Assembly: GCA_024281825.1 (NCBI GenBank)
Contig: JAMWZY010000009.1
Location: 49,451 to 113,450, forward strand
Reading direction: 5' to 3'
DNA: 64,000 bases
Origin: Nitrosomonas sp.
GTDB taxonomy: Bacteria; Pseudomonadota; Gammaproteobacteria; Burkholderiales; Nitrosomonadaceae
Made by a program: the position numbers and the translations under genes
Notes under the pieces: generated by a model
The model's database searches: none
What the model was told of the DNA's origin: nothing
The model's input: the letters and a program-made list of their open reading frames with translations, nothing else
In this document: piece by piece, positions 54,350 through 63,959 of the stretch
How the letters are laid out: each line of letters starts with the position of its first letter
How positions within the stretch are numbered: the first letter of the stretch is position 1

Positions 54350-55591
54350 TTAACGCTTAACTGGTGGAAATTTAGCGATAACTTGCATCTCTTCATGATT
54401 ACGATTGATCGTCATCGGCAACCAAGTACCAGGCGCCTGACGTTTCACAATGTTAATTACATCTTCAATTTTAGTGATAGGCATACCCGCCATTTGTAAG
54501 ATAACATCCGAATCCTGCAAATTCGCAGCTTCGGCAATACTATTTCGCTCAACTTGCAATACAACAGCACCACCACGGCCGATTTCATATCGAATGCCTA
54601 AACGCTGAAATTGCGGTTGAATCGAATCGGATGCATACGGCAAAACACCAAATATTGCATCAGCAAACCCTTTTGCGAGTTGTTTGCAAGAACGGTCGAT
54701 ATCCCACGGCAACAATGCGGCAATATTTTTCACGCCCAAATCTCGTAATTGATGCGCAACACCATAGCCATGTACGATATGACCTGAACCCATAATACCC
54801 ACCACAAGTGGTGGCTTATGTTTGCCTGATTTTACCAAAGGCTGTTGTAGTACCTGCGCCATCGCGCGATCCCACAATTGTTGCCCACCGATAAAACGCC
54901 TAAAATCTGGATCATCCCGAGCAACTTCGCTTTGCTTATTATTTTTCCGATCGTGCTGTTTATAGATAGGTAGCAAATAATCCACATAAGCATCACTAGG
55001 TTCTGCCGGACGCGTCAATCCTTCACGTTCTTCGACTGGGACACCATAAAAACCTTTTGCTGCAACCTTATGTCGTAAGCTATGTTCAATGTTCAAAGCC
55101 AACATCGGGATACGGTTCATACGAGCAAAATGGAACAATGGCAAATACAAATTTGCATCGGTATTCCACACACGATCCCATTCGGCAACACGCAAAAACT
55201 CTTTTTCAGCCAATTCACCTGCAACCCAACGATCCAACACGGGCTGTATGCGGCGTGGGAACATTTCGAAACCTATCACCATATCCGGACGTTGCGCATG
55301 TAACGCCGCTAATGCTTGCAATTGCCAGCGATGATGATCAGCATTGATGTGTGTTTCTCCTAATAAAACGACAGCCGCCTTAGCGGCACGGGTAATGATG
55401 TTTTGCTGTGAGGCTTTACCAATGCCGTTTCCTGAACCTGGAACAATCCAATCCCCCAATGCAACGCATTGATCTGATTCCGATGTTTTACTTGGAATGG
55501 CTTCACTCCAGGCATAACTGCTATAACCACTCAGAAGCCAAATGGTTAAAATAAAAATTTTACAATAAGGCGTTATTTTAAATAGTGTCAT
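54350..55591 (-). CDS. ChaN-family (Tiki/haem-uptake-type) protein with C-terminal PDZ domain
   Basis: This protein of about 413 residues has a signal peptide (IFILTIWLLSGYSSYAWS). A ChaN domain follows: AAVVLLGETHINADHHRWQL, PDMVIGFEMFPRRIQPVLD, IPMLALNIEHSLRHKVA, and VVGIMGSGHIVHGYGVAHQL late in the domain. The C-terminal 90 residues form a PDZ-like domain (GAVVLQVERNSIAEAANL, DSDVILQMAGMPI). ChaN proteins bind haem or are metal-dependent hydrolase-like; the role here is open. The frame extends to 55708 within the purL end, but the ATG at 55591 has AGGA 9 bases upstream and places the signal peptide correctly. Confidence 0.85.
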   Translation of the reverse strand: MTLFKITPYCKIFILTIWLLSGYSSYAWSEAIPSKTSESDQCVALGDWIVPGSGNGIGKASQQNIITRAAKAAVVLLGETHINADHHRWQLQALAALHAQRPDMVIGFEMFPRRIQPVLDRWVAGELAEKEFLRVAEWDRVWNTDANLYLPLFHFARMNRIPMLALNIEHSLRHKVAAKGFYGVPVEEREGLTRPAEPSDAYVDYLLPIYKQHDRKNNKQSEVARDDPDFRRFIGGQQLWDRAMAQVLQQPLVKSGKHKPPLVVGIMGSGHIVHGYGVAHQLRDLGVKNIAALLPWDIDRSCKQLAKGFADAIFGVLPYASDSIQPQFQRLGIRYEIGRGGAVVLQVERNSIAEAANLQDSDVILQMAGMPITKIEDVINIVKRQAPGTWLPMTINRNHEEMQVIAKFPPVKR

Positions 55592-55626
55592 GATCAATAT
55601 CCTGTTACAGGTAAGTGTTTTTGAGG

Positions 55627-58600
55627 TTAACCGATCCATTTTCGTGCATTGCGGAATAATCGCATCCAAGGTCCATCTTCCTGTTGAACCGATTGGACCG
55701 GGTACCAAGAATGCTGTGAAATGCGAAACACCCGTTCCGGATGCGGCATCAACACATTGAAGCGTCCGTCAGGCGTAGTCAAGCCAGTAATTCCCGACAT
55801 TGATCCGTTAGGATTGTAGGGATAATTCTCAGTAATTGCTCCTTGATTATCGATAAAACGTAGTGTTACAAGATTAGCTGCATTATCAGCCGCATTTGCC
55901 ATAAAATCGACCTTCCCTTCACCATGCGCAACAGTAATCGGCATGCGACTACCCGCCATCCCGTCGAAAAAAATGGAAGCCGTTGATTGAACCTCTACCA
56001 TAACAAAACGCGCCTCAAATTGTTCCGATAGATTGCGTTTAAAGCGTGGCCAGTATTCAGCTCCAGGAATCATTTTCTGCAAATGACTCATCATTTGACA
56101 ACCATTACATACACCCAATGCAAAGCTATCTTGCCGCTGGAAAAACGCTTCAAATTCATCGTGTGCACGCGGATTAAATAAAATGGATTTGGCCCAACCT
56201 TCGCCCGCACCCAATACATCTCCGTAAGAAAATCCACCGCAAGCGACTATGCCTTGATAATTTTTAAGTGATGTCCGCCCAGACAAGATATCACTCATAT
56301 GCACATCAATCGCCGCAAACCCTGCACGATCAAATGCAGCTGCCATTTCGACATGGCCGTTCACGCCTTGTTCGCGCAAAATCGCCATACGTGGACGAAC
56401 ATTGGTTTGAATATACGGTGCAGCAATATCATTTGAAACATCAAACGACAATTTAACGTGCAATCCCTGATCGCCCGTATCCAAAATACGATCGTATTCC
56501 TGTTGCGCGCATACCGGATTATCACGTAGTTTTTGCATGTAATACGTTGTTTCTGACCAAGCGCGATGCAGCTCACAGCATTTCTCAGATAGTACCACCT
56601 GATTATTGCGCATCAATCGAATCTCATCGACCGCGTTCACATGTCCAATAACAAAGCTCACTTCATGTAATCCCGCATCGTTCAAGATAGCCATCACTTC
56701 AGACCGTTGTTCAGCACGGATTTGTAGTACTGCACCCAGCTCCTCGTTGAATAAAACCTCCAGCATCTTTTCTTGGAAATACCTCCCTGATTGCTCAGGA
56801 TGCAACTCAGATCCATCCAAATCACTGCGACGTGGGTCAAAACATAATTGATCGAGATTAATTGTAATGCCAATGTGTCCGGCAAAAGCCATTTCACAAA
56901 GTGTTACGAATAATCCACCATCGGCGCGATCATGGTACGCCAGCACTTTGGCTTCATTACTCAGGCGTTGAATCGATGCAAAAAACGCTTTGAGTCGTTG
57001 CGCACCGATTTCACCGTCAATGTTTGGAGCACTATTCCCGATCTGTTTAAATACTTGCGCTAATGCTGAACCACCCAAACGATTTTGCCCCGCACCCAAA
57101 TCAATTAATAGTAACTCGGTTGCACCGCAATCGTTACGTAATTGGGGCGTCAGTGTATTACGCGTATCGATAACACTCGCAAAAGCCGATACAATCAGCG
57201 ATAACGGCGCAGTAACTTCTTTATGTGCCACTTCACCGCGTTCCTGATCAATGTCTTGCCAGGTGGTTTTCATCGACATGGAATCTTTACCGACCGGAAT
57301 GCTGATTCCCAGTTGCGGGCACAACTCCATGCCGATACTATAAACCGCATCATATAATCCGGCATCTTCGCCTGGGTGTCCTGCTGCTGCCATCCAATTG
57401 GCCGATAATTTGATCTGCGCAATATCTGCGATCGAAGCCGCGGCAATATTTGTAATTGCCTCACCGACCGCCATACGTGCTGCTGCTTTTGTATTGATCA
57501 GAGCCAATGGCGTGCGTTCCCCAATCGCAAAAGCCTCTCCTAAATTCGTCTGGAATCCTCGGCTGGTAACGGCTACATCGGCTACCGGTACTTGCCAGGG
57601 CCCAACCATTTGGTCACGCGCTGTCAAGCCACCAACACTACGATCTCCAATCGTGATGAGAAAAGTTTTATCGCCCACAGTCGGTAATCGTAATAGACGA
57701 TAAGCCGCTTCACTCAAATCCATATCTGACAAATCTATCGCAGGTAAATGCTCGTTTTGATGTACCACATCGCGCAGCATTTTTGGAGGCTTACCCAGTA
57801 ACACTGATAAAGGCATGTTAACCGGAACCATCGTAGACTCAGAATCAAGAACCACTAACTGCTCTTCCAAGGTCGCTTCACCTACGATTGCATATGGACA
57901 ACGTTCCCGCTCGCAAATATCTTGGAATAAAGCCAATGATTCAGGTTTTATCGCCAGCACATATCGTTCTTGGGCTTCATTGCTCCAGATCTGCATCGGT
58001 GACATACTCGTTTCTTCGGATGGCACTTTTCGTAAATCAAAGCGCCCACCTCGACCGGAATCATGCACCAATTCAGGAAAAGCATTGGAAAGCCCCCCTG
58101 CTCCCACATCGTGAATAAATAAAATAGGATTCTTTTGATCAGTACTCTCCAACTGCCAGCAACGATCAATCACTTCTTGAGCGCGCCTTTGCATTTCCGG
58201 ATTGCCACGCTGCACTGAATCAAAATCCAGCGCTTCGTTATTGCTCCCCGTATCCATGCTAGAAGCTGCGCCTCCTCCCAATCCTATCAACATGCCAGGA
58301 CCACCCAATTGAACCAATAACGTTCCCGCTGCAAATTTTTCTTTATACACATGATGATCGGAAATTTGTCCAATCCCACCAGCCAACATAATGGGCTTAT
58401 GATAACCGCGCATTTTGCCGGCAACGCGCTCTTCAAAAGTGCGAAAATAACCTGCTAGATTCGGCCGGCCGAACTCATTATTAAACGACGCACCACCGAT
58501 CGGACCTTCCAGCATGATTTGCAATGCCGAAGCAATGCGACCTGGTTTACCATAGGTTGCACGATTGTTTTCCGACAAGGAATCGCATTCCCACGGCCGC

Positions 58601-59634
58601 AAACCACCCGGAATATTTAGATTGGATACCGAAAACCCGCTCAAACCAGCTTTCGGCTTAGCACCCCGTCCGGTTGCACCTTCGTCACGTATTTCACCTC
58701 CCACGCCAGTTGCAGCACCCGGAAAAGGTGAAATCGCAGTTGGATGATTATGCGTTTCTACTTTCATCAACCAGTGTGTTTTCTCGTGCGAGTACCCGTA
58801 TGTTTGTTCATTTCCCGGGTAGAAACGCGCAATCGTACCCCCCTCAATGACGCTCGCATTATCTGCGTAAGCAACCAAAGTGCCCTTTGGGTGCGCTTGA
58901 TGCGTATTACGAATCATGGCAAAAAGCGACTTATCTTGCGGTTTACCATCAACGATCCAATTCGCATTGAAAATCTTGTGGCGACAATGTTCGGAATTTG
59001 CTTGAGCAAACATCATCAACTCAACATCGGTGGGGTTACGATGTATTTGTTGATAATAATCGAGCAAATAATCAATTTCATCTTCCGATAAAGCCAGTCC
59101 CAATACTTGATTCGCTTCGTGCATCGCATTGATGCCACCAGAAAGAATATCAATAAGCTGCAACGGTTTCGGTGTAAATTGTTGAAACAATAATTCGGCA
59201 TCCCCCAATGTATAAAATACCGACTCAGTCATGCGATCATGCAGCAAGCGCATCAATCGATGCCTATCCTGCGCAGAAAGCACCTGGGTAATTTGCAAGT
59301 GAAATGCAATGCCACGCTCGATACGCTCAATCTGACTAAACCCACAATGGTGCGCAATATCCGTAGCTTTACTTGACCAGGGCGAGATGGTACCGAGACG
59401 AGGCAATACGAGAAAGAATTCTCCAGGAGACTGACAATGTTGCTGTTCGAGATTAACATTCAATAACTCACCCAGAGCAGTCATTTCATCCGTTGTTAAT
59501 TCGCTTCGAGAGGCACAAAAATACCAATACTCGGAGTGTATCGCTGTTACCGATGGATTACATGAAATAACTTGCTGCAGTAATTTCTGCAAACGAAAAT
59601 CAGAATGTGCGGACTCGCCACGAAATTGAAGCAT
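55627..59634 (-). CDS. purL: PurL, phosphoribosylformylglycinamidine synthase (large, single-chain form)
   Basis: This is a 1335-residue single-chain FGAM synthase. The N-terminal part has [12 protein letters not shown] and the substrate-binding [38 protein letters not shown] marks the synthetase core, and [15 protein letters not shown] the second ATPase-like half. The C-terminal glutaminase has its catalytic cysteine in [14 protein letters not shown] and the His/Glu in [10 protein letters not shown]. This long form is typical of beta- and gammaproteobacteria. It catalyses step four of purine synthesis, using formate units from the folate pool. It is divergent from nnr. Confidence 0.97.
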   Translation of the reverse strand: MLQFRGESAHSDFRLQKLLQQVISCNPSVTAIHSEYWYFCASRSELTTDEMTALGELLNVNLEQQHCQSPGEFFLVLPRLGTISPWSSKATDIAHHCGFSQIERIERGIAFHLQITQVLSAQDRHRLMRLLHDRMTESVFYTLGDAELLFQQFTPKPLQLIDILSGGINAMHEANQVLGLALSEDEIDYLLDYYQQIHRNPTDVELMMFAQANSEHCRHKIFNANWIVDGKPQDKSLFAMIRNTHQAHPKGTLVAYADNASVIEGGTIARFYPGNEQTYGYSHEKTHWLMKVETHNHPTAISPFPGAATGVGGEIRDEGATGRGAKPKAGLSGFSVSNLNIPGGLRPWECDSLSENNRATYGKPGRIASALQIMLEGPIGGASFNNEFGRPNLAGYFRTFEERVAGKMRGYHKPIMLAGGIGQISDHHVYKEKFAAGTLLVQLGGPGMLIGLGGGAASSMDTGSNNEALDFDSVQRGNPEMQRRAQEVIDRCWQLESTDQKNPILFIHDVGAGGLSNAFPELVHDSGRGGRFDLRKVPSEETSMSPMQIWSNEAQERYVLAIKPESLALFQDICERERCPYAIVGEATLEEQLVVLDSESTMVPVNMPLSVLLGKPPKMLRDVVHQNEHLPAIDLSDMDLSEAAYRLLRLPTVGDKTFLITIGDRSVGGLTARDQMVGPWQVPVADVAVTSRGFQTNLGEAFAIGERTPLALINTKAAARMAVGEAITNIAAASIADIAQIKLSANWMAAAGHPGEDAGLYDAVYSIGMELCPQLGISIPVGKDSMSMKTTWQDIDQERGEVAHKEVTAPLSLIVSAFASVIDTRNTLTPQLRNDCGATELLLIDLGAGQNRLGGSALAQVFKQIGNSAPNIDGEIGAQRLKAFFASIQRLSNEAKVLAYHDRADGGLFVTLCEMAFAGHIGITINLDQLCFDPRRSDLDGSELHPEQSGRYFQEKMLEVLFNEELGAVLQIRAEQRSEVMAILNDAGLHEVSFVIGHVNAVDEIRLMRNNQVVLSEKCCELHRAWSETTYYMQKLRDNPVCAQQEYDRILDTGDQGLHVKLSFDVSNDIAAPYIQTNVRPRMAILREQGVNGHVEMAAAFDRAGFAAIDVHMSDILSGRTSLKNYQGIVACGGFSYGDVLGAGEGWAKSILFNPRAHDEFEAFFQRQDSFALGVCNGCQMMSHLQKMIPGAEYWPRFKRNLSEQFEARFVMVEVQSTASIFFDGMAGSRMPITVAHGEGKVDFMANAADNAANLVTLRFIDNQGAITENYPYNPNGSMSGITGLTTPDGRFNVLMPHPERVFRISQHSWYPVQSVQQEDGPWMRLFRNARKWIG

Positions 59635-59726
59635 TAGTAGAATGTCGGTTAATAATAAAGAAAGAAGTAATTTTACACGAGAAGATACTCCAACCGGTTA
59701 TCCTATAAAGTATTCATCTATAAATC

Positions 59727-61283
59727 ATGAAATTCGTTCCTATGCAAAGCAATGCCGTTTATCTCACTGAACAAATACGTGACATTGAGCGCGCGGTTTT
59801 CACATCACCCAATCCACCGGACTTGATGGCACGCGCTGGATATGCGGCAGCGCGAATCACCCGCGAGCATTTCCTAAAAAACGTAACGAATGCTCAAATA
59901 CTGGTATTAGTAGGGCCCGGTAATAATGGCGGAGATGCTTTTGTCGCAGCGCGTCATTTAAAAGATTGGGGACATACGATGACGGTTGTGTTTGCTGCAG
60001 ATGTCGAGCGCATGCCACATGACGCAAGAAATGCCTTGCAAGCATGGCAAGCTATCGGAGGTGAAGTGGTTACGTCAATTCCCAATGGAGCCCTGTATGA
60101 CGTGATTATTGACGGATTATTCGGTATCGGATTAGATCAATCTCAATCGCGCCCGATCGAAGGCACTTACCGGCAATGGATTGCAACGGCCAATCAGATG
60201 AAATGCCCTATTCTATCATTGGACATTCCATCTGGATTAGGTAGCGATGACGGCAACATATATGGAATAGCGATACAAGCCACGATGACGGTTACTTTTA
60301 TTGGCTTAAAACCGGGGCTGTTCACAAATTCTGGTCGTGACTGTTGCGGCCAAGTGATCCTAGAAACATTGCATATCCACCCGGGTCATTTCCCTGCGCC
60401 GCATAGTTGGTTATTAACCGAATCCTTAATACAATCTTTATTACTGCCACCTCGCGCAGCCAATAGCCATAAAGGATCTTACGGTAGCGTTGCCATCATT
60501 GGCGGATCTGATGGCATGATAGGTGCGCCATTACTGGCCGGACGTGCCGCTTTACATTTAGGAGCGGGGCGAGTGTATGTTGGCATGATTGCACAAACAG
60601 CCCCTGTTGTAGATTTTTCACAACCAGAACTGATGTTGCGCGCACCTGATGATTTATTCACGATTGAATCCCTTAGCTGTATTATTGCCGGCCCGGGCAT
60701 GGGTACTTCGGAACTTGCACTTAGGTTACTAGAACGCGCGATCGACCTGTCGATACCGTTGATATTGGATGCAGATGCTCTCAATCTCATGGCCCAACAG
60801 CTCGTGATCGCACGAAAAATCAGTCAACGTAAAGCACCAACCCTGCTAACGCCTCATCCAGCCGAAGCAGCCCGCCTGCTCAATTGCACTCCAGCCGCAA
60901 TACAAAACAACCGCATGCAAGCAGCCTTACAGCTTGCACAACAATTCAATTGCCAAATTGTATTAAAAGGCGCTGGCAGCATTGGTTGTTTATCCGATGA
61001 TCAACGTTATATCAACACCACGGGTAATGCGGGGCTTAGCACCGCGGGCACGGGCGACGTGTTGACTGGTATGATTGCGGCCTTTTTTGCGCAAGGCTTG
61101 GAACTTGGACACGCGCTATTATTGGGGGTCTATTTACATGGCGCTGCCGCCGATGATTTATTACAAGAAAATTACGGCCCAGTAGGTATGACTGCATCCG
61201 AATTATCTACTTGTGCGCGTAAGCTTCTTAATCGCAGAATATATCAACCCAACTTAGGAAACAAAAACCCTTTAGATTCCTAA
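59727..61283 (+). CDS. nnr: Bifunctional NAD(P)H-hydrate epimerase/dehydratase
   Basis: This 518-residue protein has an N-terminal YjeF_N epimerase domain (LVLVGPGNNGGDAFVAARHL, LSLDIPSGLGSDDG). A C-terminal ADP-dependent dehydratase domain follows, with HKGSYGSVAIIGGSDGMIGA, AGPGMGTSELALRLLE, LLTPHPAEAARLL and NAGLSTAGTGDVLTGMIAAF. Together they repair NAD(P)HX. The start MKFVPMQSNAVYL is preferred, though MQSNAVYL five codons later is also possible. It is divergent from purL with about 90 bp between starts. Confidence 0.95.
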   Translation: MKFVPMQSNAVYLTEQIRDIERAVFTSPNPPDLMARAGYAAARITREHFLKNVTNAQILVLVGPGNNGGDAFVAARHLKDWGHTMTVVFAADVERMPHDARNALQAWQAIGGEVVTSIPNGALYDVIIDGLFGIGLDQSQSRPIEGTYRQWIATANQMKCPILSLDIPSGLGSDDGNIYGIAIQATMTVTFIGLKPGLFTNSGRDCCGQVILETLHIHPGHFPAPHSWLLTESLIQSLLLPPRAANSHKGSYGSVAIIGGSDGMIGAPLLAGRAALHLGAGRVYVGMIAQTAPVVDFSQPELMLRAPDDLFTIESLSCIIAGPGMGTSELALRLLERAIDLSIPLILDADALNLMAQQLVIARKISQRKAPTLLTPHPAEAARLLNCTPAAIQNNRMQAALQLAQQFNCQIVLKGAGSIGCLSDDQRYINTTGNAGLSTAGTGDVLTGMIAAFFAQGLELGHALLLGVYLHGAAADDLLQENYGPVGMTASELSTCARKLLNRRIYQPNLGNKNPLDS

Positions 61284-61615
61284 GTGTCAGTATTAAAAGT
61301 ATATTTTACTGCTGACTTGGTGTTATCATTTTCAGGGGTTCAATCATGTAATCATGCCTTAACAAGGTTCATTGAAAAACCATCTGCGTTGCCGCTACGG
61401 TGTTAGAAACAAGTTCATCATGCTTTTTTTCGTGCATAAACTACGCTTTTTCGCCTATTTTTTATCTTGCATCGCTTTTCTCGAAAACGTTTTTCAATAG
61501 CTTGCTAGCTGTTTAAATGATCGAAAAGTGCAAAATTTGAATTGTCACAGACATTTTTTTGCAATAAACCCCAGTAACTTATCGTGAATCGATATTCTCA
61601 GAATATTTCTAGAAA
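61284..61615. other. Intergenic region with an imperfect hairpin and repeat element
   Basis: An imperfect hairpin at 61282-61319 (TCAG..TAAAAGTA / TATTTTA..CTGA) right after the nnr stop may be its terminator. Beyond it lies the inverted-repeat unit described separately at 61371-61498. The last 100 bp, AT-rich, precede the gene at 61658 and presumably hold its promoter. Confidence 0.4.
61371..61498. repeat. Candidate miniature inverted-repeat element (about 128 bp)
   Basis: A perfect 10-bp inverted repeat, ATTGAAAAAC at 61371-61380 and GTTTTTCAAT at 61489-61498, bounds a non-coding unit. Inside are CATCTGCGTTGCCGCTACGG and T-rich stretches. No target duplication is evident. The look resembles short non-autonomous repeats scattered in Nitrosomonas-type genomes, but copy number cannot be checked here. 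Confidence 0.4.
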
Positions 61616-61657
61616 TTGTATTCAATCATCAACAAAATAAGTAAAAGGAAAAAAGTA

Positions 61658-62407
61658 ATGGCAACATGGCAAGACGTTTTGAAATCTTATAATGTAGATC
61701 AGAAAACCGCAGTGGATTTTTTGATGGCAAATGTTAATAATCCTGGAGCAATTTTTAAAGTTGCCCTTGATAATGGCATTACTGTTCAACATCTTAGTGA
61801 TATTTCAGGTTACTCATCCAACACCATCAGAAATTACTTTGCAGCTTCTAATCTGGATAGCACATGGCTTGATGAAGTCAAAGTACTATCGAACCTCAAA
61901 TTAGGCAATGTCGATAAGCTGGTGGATTTCAACAATCACACAGGGGCTCTGTCAACCTCCACTCTGAGAGATCTCGTTAAAGCATCCTTAGAAGATCCAG
62001 GAGATTATGAAAGTTTCTTTCGATCAGAGTATCTTTATCAAGAAGCCGATGGTTTATATACTCCCGATGAAACCGGCGTACCACACCTGGGCAACATTCA
62101 ATCTACCCCCGAGAACTTAGAATCGATATTCTATGGCACTTTGATTAATATCTTAAGTGTGCTGGATGGTGAAGAATTCAATGAACTACTCAACCTCCCA
62201 GACCCGCCACTCGGCAATGTGGATGACTATATTACAATCTTATCGGAAGCAATGAAAGACAGCCCTGCAGTACCCTACTCCGATAGTTTTCTACAAGAAA
62301 ACACGGTGAACTATGCTGCTAACTTGATCGACAACCATTGGAATCCGAACCCTACATCGATAGGCGTTCTCGATGGCAGTCCTTTTTTAGGGCTAGTGAT
62401 CGCTTAA
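61658..62407 (+). CDS. Hypothetical 249-residue protein
   Basis: I do not recognise this protein. It begins MATWQDVLKSYNVDQKTAVD and has a helical N-terminal part in which FLMANVNNPGAIFKVALDNG, then ITVQHLSDISGYSSNTIRNY, looks like a short helix-turn-helix-type or repeat unit. The remainder is acidic and ends SIGVLDGSPFLGLVIA. It has no signal peptide, membrane segment or cysteine, which would fit a cytoplasmic or type I-secreted protein. The ATG at 61658 is chosen over one at 61616 because AAAAGGAAAA lies just before it. It sits between candidate repeat units and may be acquired DNA. Confidence 0.6.
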   Translation: MATWQDVLKSYNVDQKTAVDFLMANVNNPGAIFKVALDNGITVQHLSDISGYSSNTIRNYFAASNLDSTWLDEVKVLSNLKLGNVDKLVDFNNHTGALSTSTLRDLVKASLEDPGDYESFFRSEYLYQEADGLYTPDETGVPHLGNIQSTPENLESIFYGTLINILSVLDGEEFNELLNLPDPPLGNVDDYITILSEAMKDSPAVPYSDSFLQENTVNYAANLIDNHWNPNPTSIGVLDGSPFLGLVIA

Positions 62408-62413
62408 TGTGTT

Positions 62414-62561
62414 AAGGAAACACTGATTAATTGCCTGTGCAAGCAATTTGCTGCGTTGGGTGGTGCTCAGAAACTTGTCTATCTTTATGGTATGTCTCAT
62501 TTCTTGCGCTCCATCCACCTGACATCTCACCTTGCTCGTCGAATTAATCAATGCTTCCCTA
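62414..62561. repeat. 148-bp unit bounded by imperfect inverted repeats
   Basis: The ends AAGGAAACACTGATTAATT (62414-62432) and, on the other strand, AGGGAAGCATTGATTAATT (from 62561) are imperfect inverted repeats. Overlapping minus-strand codons read like a short peptide but with no start or family. The unit looks like a miniature transposable element or the remains of one, lying directly downstream of the hypothetical gene and overlapping nothing essential. Confidence 0.4.
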
Positions 62562-62574
62562 AACAAGCCTTTTT

Positions 62575-62678
62575 GGGTTCTGTTGCAAAAAATAGGGTTG
62601 TTTTGAAAGCTGGCACGGGAAAACATCCTGTGGAAAATTAATCATGCATCCATTCGCTTATTCTTTGCAACAGAGCCC
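62575..62678. mobile_element. 104-bp remnant with IS6/IS26-like terminal inverted repeats
   Basis: The left end GGGTTCTGTTGCAAA (62575-62589) and the right end, read inverted as GGGCTCTGTTGCAAA (62664-62678), match at 14 of 15 positions. They resemble the terminal repeats of IS6/IS26-family elements (GGCACTGTTGCAAA-type) as I remember them. Only about 75 bp lie between, with no transposase, so it is either a deletion derivative or a MITE mobilised by such an element. It abuts the truncated end of the integrase pseudogene. Confidence 0.5.
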
Positions 62679-62679
62679 T

Positions 62680-63110
62680 TGAATCAGACCAATAGGTTCC
62701 AGTGCAACCGCAGCTTCCTTCAAAAGCGCCTGAACTTCCAAGGAATACCACAAGCAAACATTTTTGGGGTTTTGGATCGCTCGAAACCATCCGAGGCGAA
62801 TCTAGCCAATACATCGCGGTACAAAAATAGAAGGCTCTCAATAACGATAACGATAACGATAACGCCTGATTCTGGGTCGCGCTGGGTACTATATGACGTT
62901 CATTGGCCAGATAAGTCAAAAACCGTTCCACTTCAACGGCACCCCTATCAGCTGGATAACGCTTGCCATTAAACACAATATAGTGTTCAATCTAATCTAT
63001 GAAATAGAGGTCTTTTTCGTACTTAAACGGTAATGTTTGAAACGAATTTTTTCCTGTACTTGAATCAGTAATTTTTTAGCGGACGGCAATGTCGTATTTT
63101 CCTGAGTCAT
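62680..63110 (-). pseudogene. Integron-type tyrosine recombinase (IntI-like), truncated and frameshifted
   Basis: On the minus strand from an ATG at 63110, pieces in changing frames give the N-terminal core of an IntI-like integrase. The pieces are LPSAKKLLIQVQEKIRFKHY, then YIVFNGKRYPADRGAVEVER, FLTYLANERHIVPSATQNQA, LLFLYRDVLARF and finally SLEVQALLKE. At least three frame changes and a stop codon separate them, and a 24-base (ATAACG)4 repeat (62841-62864) lies in the TQNQAL-LLFLY junction. The catalytic domain with R, HxxR and Tyr is missing; homology stops where the IS6-like end begins at 62678. It is certainly non-functional. Integron integrases are known in Nitrosomonas europaea. Confidence 0.78.
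62841..62864. repeat. Hexanucleotide microsatellite (ATAACG)4
   Basis: Four perfect tandem copies of ATAACG lie inside the integrase pseudogene. On the coding strand they read as repeated Leu-Ser codons. Being a multiple of three, the repeat alone would not shift the frame; the frame change lies just beside it. It may be slippage after loss of selection. Confidence 0.85.
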
Positions 63111-63218
63111 CAGCTACTCAGTAAAATATAAATCAATATTATCATGATGATAATTACCAACGGACAAGATTATGCGACATTGTCTGATAGATTATAGATA
63201 AAATGTCTTATACATTAC

Positions 63219-63225
63219 GTTAGCC
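63219..63225 (+). other. Possible integron core recombination site (GTTAGCC)
   Basis: GTTAGCC lies between the integrase pseudogene start and the divergent nuclease-like gene, at the place where an attI/cassette junction is expected. It deviates from the consensus GTTRRRY at one R position (C). The rest of an attI site cannot be recognised by eye, so this is tentative. Confidence 0.25.
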
Positions 63226-63248
63226 GCCTGATTTCATAGAGGAGTCGC

Positions 63249-63959
63249 ATGGAAGACGATAAGTACTCCAAAGGGATACGAAAAACTGGCTTCATTTTAG
63301 AAAGCAAGGTTGGAGATACGCTGCGCCGTGCTGGGTGGACTGTTATTAGCAACAAGTACTACGAAGATGATTTCGAGGGTAGCGTTAGAGAGATTGACCT
63401 TCTTGCATATAAGGTCTCGAAAGTGCAGCAGGTAAGTATTTACACAACGCTATTGATAAGCTGCAAAAAAAACGATGTTAACGTTTGGGCGCTTCTCGCA
63501 AATGAGATAAATCTAAAAAATCCTAACGCCGATTGGTAGCCCCTCCACGCTTGGAGTAATGACAAAGCCATTTCTTACGAAATGGCCAAGCCTGGTATGG
63601 CACAAACATACCATCAAGATGTGGCTAAGCTGGGCGTAAAGGAGGCTTTGGTAGTTCCCGAGTATGAGGTCTTTGCTTTTCAAGAAATGAATCGTGCTAG
63701 CGGAGCGCCTCACAATGACAAGAATATATTCGGCGCAATCACTTCCTTGATGAAGGCCCAAGCATATGAACTGGGGGCACTTTCACAGCGAAAGAAGAAG
63801 CCATCAATATATCAGTTCAATCTGATTTCAATAATTGAATCTGATCTTTTCAGGCTGGTCATTGATGGAAACAATATTTCTCAAGAGCAAATTGAAAGCG
63901 AACACTATATTTCAAGATACATTATTAAAAAATATGCCTCTAAACTATTCTCAGTTTAA
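63249..63959 (+). pseudogene. PD-(D/E)XK nuclease-like gene interrupted by one in-frame amber codon
   Basis: A GAGGAG ribosome-binding site precedes the ATG. The frame reads 96 codons to a TAG at 63537-63539 and then continues in the same frame for 139 more codons to TAA at the end. Both halves are of one protein. The N-terminal half looks like a restriction-endonuclease fold: FILESKVGDTLRRAGW (Glu18), REIDLLAYK (Asp50) and LLISCKKND (Lys73, with Ser71 where E/Q is usual). The second half has no recognised domain. Only one stop and no frameshift break it, so decay is recent, or a Trp/Gln codon mutated. It points away from the integrase remnant like a first integron cassette. Confidence 0.65.

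Noticed and set aside
62841-62864. (ATAACG)4 as a phase-variation switch of the integrase
   Set aside because: The unit is six bases, so copy-number change would not alter the frame, and the gene is already broken elsewhere.
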